From Streptomyces graminilatus (GTDB taxonomy: Bacteria; Actinomycetota; Actinomycetes; Streptomycetales; Streptomycetaceae), in the NCBI RefSeq assembly GCF_001418565.1, contig NZ_LIQQ01000121.1:1-64000 (forward strand): 64,000 bases of DNA, written 5' to 3'. The translations under genes and the position numbers were made by a program. Of this stretch, positions 1 to 8,849 are shown one piece after another (within the stretch, counting starts at the first letter, position 1; each line of letters starts with the position of its first letter). The notes under the pieces were generated by a model, which saw nothing but the letters and a program-made list of their open reading frames with translations, was not told the origin of the DNA and ran no database searches.

Positions 1-31
1 GCGCAGTTCCCCGCGCCCCTGTCGGGGCGCG
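1..31. repeat. Dispersed palindromic repeat, terminator-like
   Basis: The window opens with GCGCAGTTCCCCGCGCCCCT followed by a matching arm. Positions 13-19 and 24-30 form a perfect 7-bp stem with a TGTC loop. The same 20 bases recur at 38012-38031, again in an intergenic position next to a gene end. Short G/C-rich hairpins of this kind recur between genes in streptomycetes. A terminator or mRNA 3'-end stabiliser is an inference. Nothing else is seen up to position 97. Confidence 0.6.
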
Positions 32-97
32 TTCCGCGCCACCTCCCCGCGCCATCTCCCGCGCGCGGCTCCCTCCGGCCGCCGCCCCCGTGCCGGT

Positions 98-874
98 CTA
101 CGACTTGCGGCGGGGCTTGCCCTGGCGGGTGCCGGTGCTCTTGCCGGTGCCGCCGTTGCGGGCGCCCCGGGCTGTGGACCTTCCGGCTGCGGGCTTGCGG
201 GCCGGGTTCTGGGTGCTCGTGCGCTTCTTGGACTTCGGCTGTTGGTCCGTCTTCGGTTCCTCGCGGCGGCCGCGTGAGCTGTTGACGGTGCGGCCCCGGA
301 CGATGCCGATGAAGTCCTCGACCAGATCGGTCGTGCGCTCCTCCGGCCAGGACAGCGCCACCTGGGACGCGGGCGCGTCGGTCACCGGGCGGTAGGTGAG
401 GTCCTTGCGGTGGTGGAGGCGGGCCAGGGACTGGGGGACGACGAGGACGCCGATCCCGGCGGCGACCAGCTCGATGGCGTCCTCCGTGGTCGCGGGGCGC
501 TCGATCGCGGGGAGGCCCGGGAGGCTCTCCCAGGCGAGGGTGTCGTCGAGGGGGTGCAGCACGATGTCGTCGGCGAGGTCCTCGGCGGTCACCTCCTCGA
601 CGGCGGCCACGACATGGTCCTTGGGGACCACGACCACGGAGGTCTCCGTGTAGAGGGGGATCGCGCTGAGCACCGTACGGTCGACCGGGAGGCGTACGAG
701 GCCGGCGTCGGCGTCGCCGGCCAGCAGCAGGGCGTGCGCCTCGGCGGTGGACACCTGGAGCAGAGTCAGGGGGACGTCGGTTCGCCGCTCGTTCCAGATC
801 CGCACCCACTTGGCGGGGATCACTCCCGGGACGTACGCGAGCCGGAACGCGGGGGAATCTTCCGAGCCAGTCAC
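98..874 (-). CDS. LysR substrate-binding domain protein without HTH
   Basis: This 258-residue protein matches the effector-binding half of LysR regulators: a first Rossmann-like subdomain from about residue 10 (FRLAYVPG), a conserved hinge, and a second subdomain ending near residue 190 (LVEDFIGIVRG). No winged-helix DNA-binding domain precedes it; the ATG lies only 59 bp from the divergent gene, so none can be hidden upstream. The last 50 or so residues are a Lys/Arg/Gly/Ser-rich tail that could contact nucleic acid (inference). It is divergent from the DUF5997 gene, and the short shared promoter suggests linked expression. The ligand is unknown. Confidence 0.85.
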   Translation of the reverse strand: MTGSEDSPAFRLAYVPGVIPAKWVRIWNERRTDVPLTLLQVSTAEAHALLLAGDADAGLVRLPVDRTVLSAIPLYTETSVVVVPKDHVVAAVEEVTAEDLADDIVLHPLDDTLAWESLPGLPAIERPATTEDAIELVAAGIGVLVVPQSLARLHHRKDLTYRPVTDAPASQVALSWPEERTTDLVEDFIGIVRGRTVNSSRGRREEPKTDQQPKSKKRTSTQNPARKPAAGRSTARGARNGGTGKSTGTRQGKPRRKS

Positions 875-933
875 CGCGCCAGGCTACCTGGCCGTGGTCG
901 GCACTTGTTCATACGCTCGATACCCTTGACACC

Positions 934-1347
934 ATGACGACGCAGCAGACCTCCCAGACCATGAAGCCCGCGACCGCGGCGAAGAAGCTGGGTGTGTACC
1001 TCCAGGCCACTCCCGCAGAGTTCCAGGAGGGTGTCGTCACGCGCGCCGAGCTGACCGCGTTGCAGGCCGACCCGCCGGCCTGGCTGCGCGACCTGCGCCG
1101 CGACGGCCCGCACCCCCGTCCGGTGGTCGCGTCGAAGCTGGGCGTCTCCATCGCGGGCCTCGCCCGCGGCGGGGTCACCGAGGCCCTCACCACCGAGCAG
1201 ATCGACACCCTGAAGCAGGAAGCCCCCGACTGGCTCAAGCACGAGCGCTCCGTGCAGGTCGACGTCCGCAAGGAAGCGGCCCGCGTCAAGGAGCTGCACC
1301 AGGAGCAGCAGGAGAAGCGGGCCGGCCAGGCGAACCAGGGCAGGTAG
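934..1347 (+). CDS. DUF5997 family protein
   Basis: This 137-residue, small, highly charged, mostly helical protein resembles the actinobacterial DUF5997 family. It has a KPATAAKKLGVYL opening, a central RPVVASKLGVSI block and a Lys/Glu/Gln-rich C-terminal helix. There is no signal peptide or membrane segment, so it is probably cytosolic. The two KLGV repeats suggest two similar helical modules that might bind DNA or RNA (inference). It diverges from the HTH-less LysR-domain gene, an arrangement I associate with this family. No biochemical function is known to me. Confidence 0.8.
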   Translation: MTTQQTSQTMKPATAAKKLGVYLQATPAEFQEGVVTRAELTALQADPPAWLRDLRRDGPHPRPVVASKLGVSIAGLARGGVTEALTTEQIDTLKQEAPDWLKHERSVQVDVRKEAARVKELHQEQQEKRAGQANQGR

Positions 1348-1504
1348 CCACGGCGGGCCGGGGCGGGCCGGAGCCTTCGGGACATCCGCCCGGGCCACTG
1401 CCGGGCCACCCACGCCCGACATGCGCGCGGCCCCCGGGTCGCCGAACATTGTCTCTGCCGTGCGGCAAGCGCTGTGCCGACGAGAAATGAGAGGTGCGGT
1501 GGCC

Positions 1505-3265
1505 ATGGACGCTTTCCGGCCGCTGCTCTTCGACGAGGTCGAGAAGCTGCTCGCCGGACCGACCACCGGGGACCTGCCGCGGCTGGTCGAGGAGTACGGG
1601 GTGCTGCGCCAGCTCCTGGAGGGCACAGCCGCCGGGGTGGTCGTCCTCGACACGGAACTGCGCTTCCAGTACGTCAATCCGCACATGGTCGAGATCAGCG
1701 GCCTGTCGGCGGCGGAGCTCCTGGGGCGGACCCTGGCCGAGGCATCGCCGCAGGTCGACCGGCCGGAGAGCGTGCTGCGGGCGGTACTGCACGACGGGCA
1801 GCCCCGTGAGCTGGTGGGGACGGGGCACACGCGCGCGGACATGCCCTTCACCCGGCGCGCCTGGCACGCCACCTATCACCGGCTCCAGGACGAACAGGGC
1901 CGGGTGCTCGGTCTCGCCGGGATCTTCCTGGAGATCAGCGCCCCGCAGCAGCACGTGGACGAGCTGGAGCGCGCGCACCGCCGGATGACCCTGCTGGACA
2001 CGGCCACCGCGCGCATCGGCACCACCTCGGACGTACAGGCGACCTGCGTCGAGCTGGCCCAGTTCATGGTGCCGGACCTGGCGGACGCGGCCGGTGTCGA
2101 GCTGAACCTCCAGGTGAAGGCCGGTCCGCACCGGCCGCCTCCGGGAGTGCTGCGGCTGCGCCGGGCGGCCCTCGCGGCGGTCCCCGGTATCAAGGACGCC
2201 ATGCTGGCCCTGGCCGGTCTCGGCGACACCGTGGACTATCCGCCGGGCACGGAGATACGGGCGTGTCTGGACGCGGGCCTTCCCTGGCTGAGCAACGGCG
2301 TCTCCGAGCAGGAGTGGCCGGCGGGGGGCGGGCGGGCGGACCGATCCGCTTCAGCCTCCGCCTCCTCCCACCGGAGCATCGGCGTCCACTCGGTCCTCGT
2401 GCTGCCCCTGATCGCGGGACGCCGTCCGCTGGGCACCCTGTCGCTCGTACGCGCGTTCAATGCCCAGGGCTTCACCGTCGACGATGTCTCGGTGGCCCTG
2501 GAAGTGGCGCAGCGGGCGGCCCGCGCCCTGGAGCGCGCCACCCTGCACACCCGCGAGCACAGCATGGCCCTGGAGCTCCAGCACGCCCTGCTCACCGACA
2601 CCGGCGCGCCGTCCGACCCGCACTCGCCGACCGCGTTCCGCTATCTGCCCGCCGACGACGTGGCCCTCATCGGAGGCGACTGGTTCGACTCCCTACCTCT
2701 GCCCGACGGCCGGAATCTGCTGGTCATCGGGGATGTCATGGGGCACGGCGTCGAGGCCGCCGTCGCGATGAGCCACTACCGCTCCGCGCTGCGCGCCCTG
2801 GCCATGGCGGGCCTTCCCCCGCATCTGGTGCTCACGCACGCCGACCGCACGGTGGCCGACTCGGGGTTCGACCGGGTCGCCTCCTGTCTGCTGGCCCTGG
2901 AGGATCCCGCCCACCGGACGGTGTCCTACGCGAACGCCGGCCATCTCCCGCCCGTCTTCCTCCACCCGGACGGCACGGTCGGTCTCGTCGAGGTCCCGGC
3001 GGGCCCGCCCCTGGGCACCGGATTCGGCAGCTATACGACGCTCACCCGCCCGACGGTTCCGGGCGGTGTGCTCCTGCTCTACACGGACGGGCTGGTGGAG
3101 CGGCGCGGCGAGGACATCGACGTGTCACTGCGCCGCCTCACCCGGCTGCGGCTGTCCCCGCGGGCCTCCCTGGACATCATCCTCGACGAGGTCCTGGCCC
3201 AGCTCGCGGACGCCCCCGCCGAGGACGACATCGCCGTCCTCGCGGCCCGCTCCCGGGCGACCTGA
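1505..3265 (+). CDS. PAS-GAF-SpoIIE (PP2C-type) serine phosphatase
   Basis: A sensor phosphatase of the kind that dephosphorylates anti-anti-sigma factors in partner-switch signalling. A PAS domain (about residues 35-150; VVVLDTELRFQYVNP) is followed by a GAF-like domain (about 165-365) and a SpoIIE/PP2C domain (about 375-580) with the metal-binding signatures GGDWFD and GDVMGHG and a late EDDIAVL. ATG 1505 is chosen because an AGAGG-type Shine-Dalgarno lies just upstream and the PAS domain follows; the frame is also open to 1421. No membrane segment is seen, so it is cytosolic. Its partner anti-sigma/anti-anti-sigma pair is not in the window. A hairpin follows the stop. Confidence 0.9.
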   Translation: MDAFRPLLFDEVEKLLAGPTTGDLPRLVEEYGVLRQLLEGTAAGVVVLDTELRFQYVNPHMVEISGLSAAELLGRTLAEASPQVDRPESVLRAVLHDGQPRELVGTGHTRADMPFTRRAWHATYHRLQDEQGRVLGLAGIFLEISAPQQHVDELERAHRRMTLLDTATARIGTTSDVQATCVELAQFMVPDLADAAGVELNLQVKAGPHRPPPGVLRLRRAALAAVPGIKDAMLALAGLGDTVDYPPGTEIRACLDAGLPWLSNGVSEQEWPAGGGRADRSASASASSHRSIGVHSVLVLPLIAGRRPLGTLSLVRAFNAQGFTVDDVSVALEVAQRAARALERATLHTREHSMALELQHALLTDTGAPSDPHSPTAFRYLPADDVALIGGDWFDSLPLPDGRNLLVIGDVMGHGVEAAVAMSHYRSALRALAMAGLPPHLVLTHADRTVADSGFDRVASCLLALEDPAHRTVSYANAGHLPPVFLHPDGTVGLVEVPAGPPLGTGFGSYTTLTRPTVPGGVLLLYTDGLVERRGEDIDVSLRRLTRLRLSPRASLDIILDEVLAQLADAPAEDDIAVLAARSRAT

Positions 3266-3286
3266 CCGGCGCGACGGCGGGGGCGA

Positions 3287-3316
3287 GGGCGCCACCCCTG
3301 GTGAAGGGTGACGCCC
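3287..3316. terminator. Bidirectional hairpin between convergent genes
   Basis: Arms 3287-3297 and 3306-3316 pair over 11 bp with one mismatch around an 8-nt loop. The hairpin lies between the stop of the phosphatase gene (+) and the stop of the GH2 gene (-), where a shared terminator is expected. There is no T-tract, as is common in high-GC actinomycetes. Confidence 0.6.
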
Positions 3317-3352
3317 CCGAAGTCACGCTCTGCCGTTACTCGGCGGCGGGTG

Positions 3353-6300
3353 CTACCCGGCGGACTCCCCCGCCGTGGGCCGCCGCGAGGCCGCCATCGC
3401 GTCGTCCACGTCCGTCAGGGGGCGCAGCCGGTAGGTGTACGAGTAGTCGCGGTCGGCGAAGAGCTTGTACTCGTCGTGGGTGTGGGCGCCCCAGCTGTTG
3501 TCGCCGCCGACGCCCATCTGGCGGTGGCTCAGGCGCAGGACGACCTCGGCGCGCGGGGTGAGCTGGTAGTCGTGGCGGGCCCCGACGGACAGGTCCTCCG
3601 GGGTGAAGTGCGAGGCGTTGACCTCCAGGAGGGGTTCGGCCGAGACCAGCAGGCCGGAGCCCTTGCGGTCGGTGAGGGCGATCCAGCGGACGTCGGTCTT
3701 GTTGCCGTTCTCCTGCGGGCGCAGATAGCCGCTCCACTGCCCGGCGACGGTGCCGGAGTACAGGCCCACGTCGGTGGCGTTGTTGCGGTCCCAGTGGTTC
3801 TCCTCGGGGCCGCGCCCGTAGTAGTGCAGCCTGTCCAGACGGCCGGGCAGGAGGAGCAGGTTGCCGACCTCCGGGATGTACGGGAGCGAACCGGCCCCGG
3901 GGTGGAAGGTGTTGTCGACCTTGATCTCGCCGTTGCCGAAGACGGTGTAGGTGATGGTGTACGTCGATGACGGTGTCGTGGGCAGGGTGCCCTCGATCCT
4001 GATCTCCACCGCGCGGTCGCGCAGGGCGCGGACGCTCACGCCGGTCACCGCGCGCCGGGTGCCCGCGTCGCGCCAGACCTCGTTGCGGGTGTGCTGGCCG
4101 TTGCCCCGGTCGTTGTCGGTGGGCGCCCGCCAGAAGTTCGGGGTGGGCCCGGAGGCGAGCAGTCGGGCGCCGCCCGCCTTGTACGACGTGATGGTGCCGG
4201 TCGCCTTGTCGACGGTGACCGAGAAGTCCTTGCCCTTGACGGTGACCGCCGCGTCGCGGTTCTCGTACCGGAGCGTCGGGACGCTGGTCAGTGGCCTGGG
4301 CGCGATGGCGGGGCTGCCCGTGTCCAGGGCGAGTTGCTGCCGGGCCACCTCGAAGCCGGCCTTGGCCCACTTCGTGGACTCCCGGGTGGTGAAGGACAGT
4401 TGGAGGAAGTACTCGGCGCCCGGCGCGGGGTCCTTCGGCAGTTCGACGGGCACGGTGACCGTCTTGGTGGACAGTGGCGGCACGTCGAGCTGGGCCCGGG
4501 TCAGACTGCCGCGCCGGACCACCTCGCCGTCGGCGACCAGTTCCCAGCGTCCGTCGAATTCGCGGAGGTTGGTGAAGAGGTACTCGTTGGTGAGGGTGAC
4601 GGCGCCCGTCGTCGCACCCGAACTCATCTGCACCGCCTGGTAGATCCGCTTGACCTCGGCGGACTTGCCGGTGAGTCCGCGGTCGGCGGTGACGATGCCG
4701 TCGCCGGAGAACGCCCCGTCGTTGGGGTTGTCGCCCCAGTCCCCGCCGTAGGCGTAGAACGTCTTGTCGCGGGGCTTCTTCTCGGTGAGGCCGACATCGG
4801 CCGCGTCGAACCAGAACCGGACGCCTTCGTCGCCGGGGCCACGGGTGTCGGAGGCCAGTTCGGTGGCGCTCAGCGCGCGGGCGTACACACGGGCCCGCCG
4901 GATGGTGCCGCTGAACTCGCGGGTGGGGTTGTCGATGTCGGTGGCCAGGGAGAGGGACGCGGTGTTGTTGTCAGGCCGCCGGGTGGTGGTACTGGTGGCC
5001 CGCACCACGCCGTCGACGTGGAGGGTCAGCCGGCCCGCCGCCGCGTCGAAGACTCCGGCGACGTGGTGTTCCTTGCCGGTCCAGTCGTCGGGCAGCGCCC
5101 ACCACGCGCTGACCCACTGGCCGCCGCCGTAGATGAAGAACTCCAGGCCGCTGTCCGACTGCTTCAGGGCGTACTGGGTGTCGCCCTTGGCGATGATCGG
5201 CTGGTGGTAGCCGAGGAAGTGCGGGGTGATCCACGCCTCCAGGGTCAGGGAGCCGGTGAGGTCGAGGCTCTCGTCGCGGGCGAAGACGGTGCCCCCGGAG
5301 ACGCCCTTGTCGCGGGTGAAGGTGCCGGCGGGGGCGATGATCTCGCCGCGGAGCGCGGCGGGCCCGGTCTCGGTGAACAGTTTGCGTGCCGGGGTGGGCC
5401 AGCTCAGGGCCTGGTCGACGAAGTCCCAGATCCAGCCGCCCTGGAGGACCGGGTACCGGCGCACGAGGTCCCAGTACTTCTGGAAGTTGCCGCTGGAGTT
5501 CCCCATCGCGTGGGAGTACTCGATCATCACGTACGGCCGGGTGTCGCGGGTGTCCTTCGCGCGCTGCTCGACGCGGGCGGGACTGTCGTACATCTCGGAG
5601 CGGATGTCGCTGATCCCGGGGCGGTCGTCGCCCTCGTACTGGATGACGCGGGTGGTGTCGTAGGAGCGGATCCAGTCGTGCATGGCGGTGAACGTGCTGC
5701 CGCCGCCCGCCTCGTTGCCGAGGGACCAGATGACGACACAGGCGTGGTTCTTGTCGCGGTGGACCATGTTCTGGGCGCGGGCCACGCATGCCGTGGTCCA
5801 CTCGGCGTGGTTTCCGGGGTACTCGCCACGGATGCCGTGGGTTTCGAGGTTGGTCTCGTCCACGAGGTACAGGCCGTACTCGTCGGCGAGCTCCAGCCAC
5901 ATCGGGTTGTTCGGGTAGTGCGAGGTGCGGACGGTGTTGATGTTCAGCCGTTTGATGATGCCGATGTCCTCGACCATGTCCGCGCGGGTGAGGGCGGAAC
6001 CATGGACAGGGTGCATCTCGTGCCGGTTGGTGCCCCGGAAGGAGACCGGCCGGCCGTTGATGCGCATCAGCCCGTCCTTGAGGGCGAATTCGCGCAGGCC
6101 TACGCGGTGGGAGAGGGTCTCGACCACCTGGCCGGCGGGGTCGCGCAGGCGGAGAACGGCCGTGTAGAGGTTGGGGTGTTCGGCCGACCACAGGCGCGGC
6201 GCGGGCACGGCCTTCGACGCGGTTACGGACTTCTCCTCGCCGGCGCCGAGCGTGACGGTCTGCTGGAGCGGACGCGGCCACACCGGGTGTCCGCCCGCGT

Positions 6301-7228
6301 CGTACAGCTGGGTCTCGACGGAGTACTGGCCGGCGCCCTTGCCGCCGTAGTCCCGGACGTTCGCGGTGACCGACAGTTCGGCCGCCTTGTAGTCGTCGCT
6401 CAGCAGGGTGTCGAGGCGGAAGTCGCGCACACGTACGGCGGGGGTGGAGTAGAGGTAGACCGAGCGGAAGATGCCGCTCAGCCGGATCATGTCCTGGTCC
6501 TCCATCCAGTCGCCGTCGGAGAAGCGGTAGACCTCCACGGCTATCTGGTTGGTGCCGGGCTTCAGGTGCGGGGTGATGTCGTACTCGGAGGGGTCGTAGG
6601 AGTCCTCGTGGTAGCCGACCAGCGTCCCGTTGATCCATACGTAGTGGGCCGACTTGACGCCCTCGAAGTGCAGGAAGGTGCGCCGTCCCGACCAGTCGCG
6701 CGGGAGGGTGAAGGTGCGGCGGTACTGGCCCACGGGGTTGTGCACGGTCGGGGCGGCCGGTGGCCGCACGTCCTCGCCCCGGCCGTTGGCGCCCCACCAG
6801 GGGTAGTCGCTGTTGATGTAGATCGGGCTGTCGTACCCGTGCAGTTGCCAGACCGAGGGGACGGGGATGGTGTCCCAGCCCCGGTCGTCGAGGTCGGTGC
6901 GGTGGAAGTCGGTGTCCCGGTCGTCGGGGCGGTCGGCGTAGGCGAACTTCCAGGTGCCGTCGAGGCTCAGCCGGTACGGCGAGCGGGTGCGGTCCGCGGT
7001 GAGGGCCTGGGCGAGGGTCGCGTACGGCATCAGCGTGGTGTGCGCGGGTTCGGTGCCGACGCGGAAGACGTCGATGTGGCCGTTCCACTCGGGGGTGGCG
7101 TCGGCCGGGTCCGCTGCGGCCGCCTGATGGGCGGCGGCCGATCCGGACAGGGCGAGCGCGCCGAGTACGGCGGCTCCTCCCTCCAGAAGACGGCGGCGGC
7201 TGACGGCGAACTCGTGGGGGTACGGCAT
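3353..7228 (-). CDS. Secreted GH2 beta-galactosidase with inserted LamG domain
   Basis: This 1291-residue LacZ-type glycoside hydrolase family 2 enzyme has a Tat-type leader (SRRRLLEGG then a hydrophobic stretch and AAAHQA), so it is probably exported folded. GH2 sugar-binding and Ig-like domains occupy about 40-390. The TIM barrel carries the acid/base Glu in SLGNEAGGG (about 504) and the nucleophile Glu in MIEYSHAMGNS (about 568). A LamG/concanavalin-like domain (about 610-815) interrupts the barrel between WDFVDQAL and the FYAYGGDWGD segment normally close behind it. The C-terminal LacZ beta-sandwich (about 1010-1280) is intact. RBS GGAAGG precedes the ATG. Substrate is a beta-galactoside, perhaps in plant or microbial polysaccharide (inference). 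Confidence 0.92.
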   Translation of the reverse strand: MPYPHEFAVSRRRLLEGGAAVLGALALSGSAAAHQAAAADPADATPEWNGHIDVFRVGTEPAHTTLMPYATLAQALTADRTRSPYRLSLDGTWKFAYADRPDDRDTDFHRTDLDDRGWDTIPVPSVWQLHGYDSPIYINSDYPWWGANGRGEDVRPPAAPTVHNPVGQYRRTFTLPRDWSGRRTFLHFEGVKSAHYVWINGTLVGYHEDSYDPSEYDITPHLKPGTNQIAVEVYRFSDGDWMEDQDMIRLSGIFRSVYLYSTPAVRVRDFRLDTLLSDDYKAAELSVTANVRDYGGKGAGQYSVETQLYDAGGHPVWPRPLQQTVTLGAGEEKSVTASKAVPAPRLWSAEHPNLYTAVLRLRDPAGQVVETLSHRVGLREFALKDGLMRINGRPVSFRGTNRHEMHPVHGSALTRADMVEDIGIIKRLNINTVRTSHYPNNPMWLELADEYGLYLVDETNLETHGIRGEYPGNHAEWTTACVARAQNMVHRDKNHACVVIWSLGNEAGGGSTFTAMHDWIRSYDTTRVIQYEGDDRPGISDIRSEMYDSPARVEQRAKDTRDTRPYVMIEYSHAMGNSSGNFQKYWDLVRRYPVLQGGWIWDFVDQALSWPTPARKLFTETGPAALRGEIIAPAGTFTRDKGVSGGTVFARDESLDLTGSLTLEAWITPHFLGYHQPIIAKGDTQYALKQSDSGLEFFIYGGGQWVSAWWALPDDWTGKEHHVAGVFDAAAGRLTLHVDGVVRATSTTTRRPDNNTASLSLATDIDNPTREFSGTIRRARVYARALSATELASDTRGPGDEGVRFWFDAADVGLTEKKPRDKTFYAYGGDWGDNPNDGAFSGDGIVTADRGLTGKSAEVKRIYQAVQMSSGATTGAVTLTNEYLFTNLREFDGRWELVADGEVVRRGSLTRAQLDVPPLSTKTVTVPVELPKDPAPGAEYFLQLSFTTRESTKWAKAGFEVARQQLALDTGSPAIAPRPLTSVPTLRYENRDAAVTVKGKDFSVTVDKATGTITSYKAGGARLLASGPTPNFWRAPTDNDRGNGQHTRNEVWRDAGTRRAVTGVSVRALRDRAVEIRIEGTLPTTPSSTYTITYTVFGNGEIKVDNTFHPGAGSLPYIPEVGNLLLLPGRLDRLHYYGRGPEENHWDRNNATDVGLYSGTVAGQWSGYLRPQENGNKTDVRWIALTDRKGSGLLVSAEPLLEVNASHFTPEDLSVGARHDYQLTPRAEVVLRLSHRQMGVGGDNSWGAHTHDEYKLFADRDYSYTYRLRPLTDVDDAMAASRRPTAGESAG

Positions 7229-7538
7229 GCCTGGCCTTCCTCGGTACGACAGTGCGCGCTGTACGGACTGAGGGTGCGTCAGATGTTGTTCGTTACTGTT
7301 GACAAACCGACCCGGAATCCGGCAGCGCTGTGGTCATCGGTGACGGCTCAACTCACCTGGGCGGTGCGGGAGTTGCAATTGGGTCAGCACACAGCTGCTG
7401 GTGACAGTGGGAGCTGCCGAGCCAGGCTCACCCTAGGACTTCGAACACAGCCGAAGCAATAATCCTGTCGGACTCTGTTGGTTCCTGATGGCTCGTCATG
7501 TCCTGTCCTGGACCGGTTCGTTGCCTGGACGCCCTTCG
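7229..7538. other. Intergenic region upstream of the GH2 gene
   Basis: No gene is seen. The stretch is relatively AT-rich for this genome, as expected of a promoter for the leftward GH2 gene. Around 7282-7305 the minus strand holds an imperfect inverted repeat (GTTTGTC ... GAACAAC separated by 8 nt) that could be a sugar-responsive operator. This match is weak. Confidence 0.4.
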
Positions 7539-8753
7539 TCAGGCGGGCGCCGCGTCCCACCGCACGTGCAGGGTGGCCGGCTTGCGGAAGACCAGGCCGC
7601 TCACCGTGGCGGAGTGCACCGGATCGAGGCGCAGGCCGGGCAGGCGTTCCAGGAGGCGGTGGAGGGCGATACGGGTCTCCAGCCGGGCGAGATGCGCGGC
7701 GAGGCAGTGGTGGGGGCCGTGGGCGAAGGCCAGTTGGAGGCGGGCGTTCGCACGGCGGACGTCGAACCGGTCGGGGTCGGGGAAGACGGCGGGGTCGCGG
7801 TTGGCGCCGGTCAGGGAGACGGTGACGAGGTCGCCTCGGCGGATCTCGGCCGGGCCGAGGACGGTGTCCCGGGTGGCGTAGCGGTCCACGACGGCGGCGC
7901 CGGGTTCGAGGCGCAGAGACTCCTCGATCGCGCCGTCCAGGAGGTCGAAGTCGGCTCGTACGAGGGCGAGTTGGGCGGGGTTCCGGAACAGGTGGAGCAG
8001 CGCGTTGGCGATCATCGCCTCGGTGGTCTCGATGCCCCCGAACATCAGGACGGCGGCATTGGAGGCCACCTCGGGCACGGTCAGCCGTTCGGCGGCGGTG
8101 CCGAGGAGGGAGGCGGTGTCCCGGTCGGCGACGGTGGCTTCCACGGCGGCCCTGAGCCGCGCGTAGGCGTCGGTGCCCGCGGGGCTCGCCATATGTCCGG
8201 CGGTGATGTCGGAGACCGACTTCACGATGGCGTCGTACCAGGTGAGCACCGTGTCGGCGGTGGTGCCGGTGAGCCCGAGCGCCTCGGTGACGACGGCGAC
8301 CGCGAGGGGTCCGGCGAAGGCGCGCCGCAGGTCGGCGGCGCCGATCGGCGGGAGTGCGGTGATGAGGCGGTCGGTCTCGCGTTCGATGCAGGCGGCGAAG
8401 CCCTCGTGGACAGCCCTCGGGCGGAAGGGCGCGTTGAAGGGTTCACGGTGGCGGGTGTGCCGGTCCCCGTCGAGGGAGAGCATGCTGGGGCCGACGACCT
8501 GGGCGGTGGAGAAGCGGGGGTCATCGACGGTGAAGGTCGCGGCGTCCCGCATCACGCTCAGGGCGAGGTCGCGCCGGGTCACCAGCCAGCCGTTCAACTC
8601 GGGCAGCCAGGACACGGGTTCGTGCTCGCGCAGCAGTGCGAGCCGCGGATGCGGGTCGTCGGCGAGTTCGGCGAGGGTGGTGGCGGCGCCGAGCGGGCAG
8701 CCCTCGACGAGGCGGGGTGTCGTCCCGTCCGGTGTTGTGCCGTTCGGTGTCAT
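7539..8753 (-). CDS. Cytochrome P450
   Basis: A 404-residue soluble bacterial class I P450 with all usual signatures: I-helix oxygen-activation motif GGIETT (about 240), K-helix EESLR (ExxR; about 280) and the haem loop FAHGPHHC (FxxGxHxC; about 345-352). It needs external ferredoxin and reductase, neither of which is adjacent. It lies downstream of the quaternary-amine importer genes in the same direction, but a strong hairpin separates it from them, so it may be its own transcript. The first 15 residues (repeated NGTTP/DGTTP) are low complexity, so the true start could be slightly downstream. An oxidative role in use of the imported compound is speculative. Confidence 0.9.
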   Translation of the reverse strand: MTPNGTTPDGTTPRLVEGCPLGAATTLAELADDPHPRLALLREHEPVSWLPELNGWLVTRRDLALSVMRDAATFTVDDPRFSTAQVVGPSMLSLDGDRHTRHREPFNAPFRPRAVHEGFAACIERETDRLITALPPIGAADLRRAFAGPLAVAVVTEALGLTGTTADTVLTWYDAIVKSVSDITAGHMASPAGTDAYARLRAAVEATVADRDTASLLGTAAERLTVPEVASNAAVLMFGGIETTEAMIANALLHLFRNPAQLALVRADFDLLDGAIEESLRLEPGAAVVDRYATRDTVLGPAEIRRGDLVTVSLTGANRDPAVFPDPDRFDVRRANARLQLAFAHGPHHCLAAHLARLETRIALHRLLERLPGLRLDPVHSATVSGLVFRKPATLHVRWDAAPA

Positions 8754-8797
8754 CCGGTGCGAACTCTTTCTGCGGCACCTTTGTGCCTGTCGGGGGA

Positions 8798-8824
8798 CCG
8801 CCCGGCTCTCGAAGAGCCGGGCGG
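8798..8824 (-). terminator. Rho-independent-type terminator after the ABC importer operon
   Basis: A perfect 12-bp stem (8798-8809 with 8813-8824) with a 3-nt loop lies 26 bp beyond the stop of the substrate-binding protein gene and 45 bp before the P450 start. It probably ends most importer transcripts. Confidence 0.75.
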
Positions 8825-8849
8825 CTGTGTGCGCGGGGGGAGAACCCGG

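Noticed and set aside
4091-7462. Long open frame on the + strand opposite the GH2 gene
   Set aside because: It is antisense to a gene with clear GH2 catalytic motifs. The translation is Gly/Val/Arg/Asp-rich with no domain, as expected from the complementary frame of GC-rich coding DNA.
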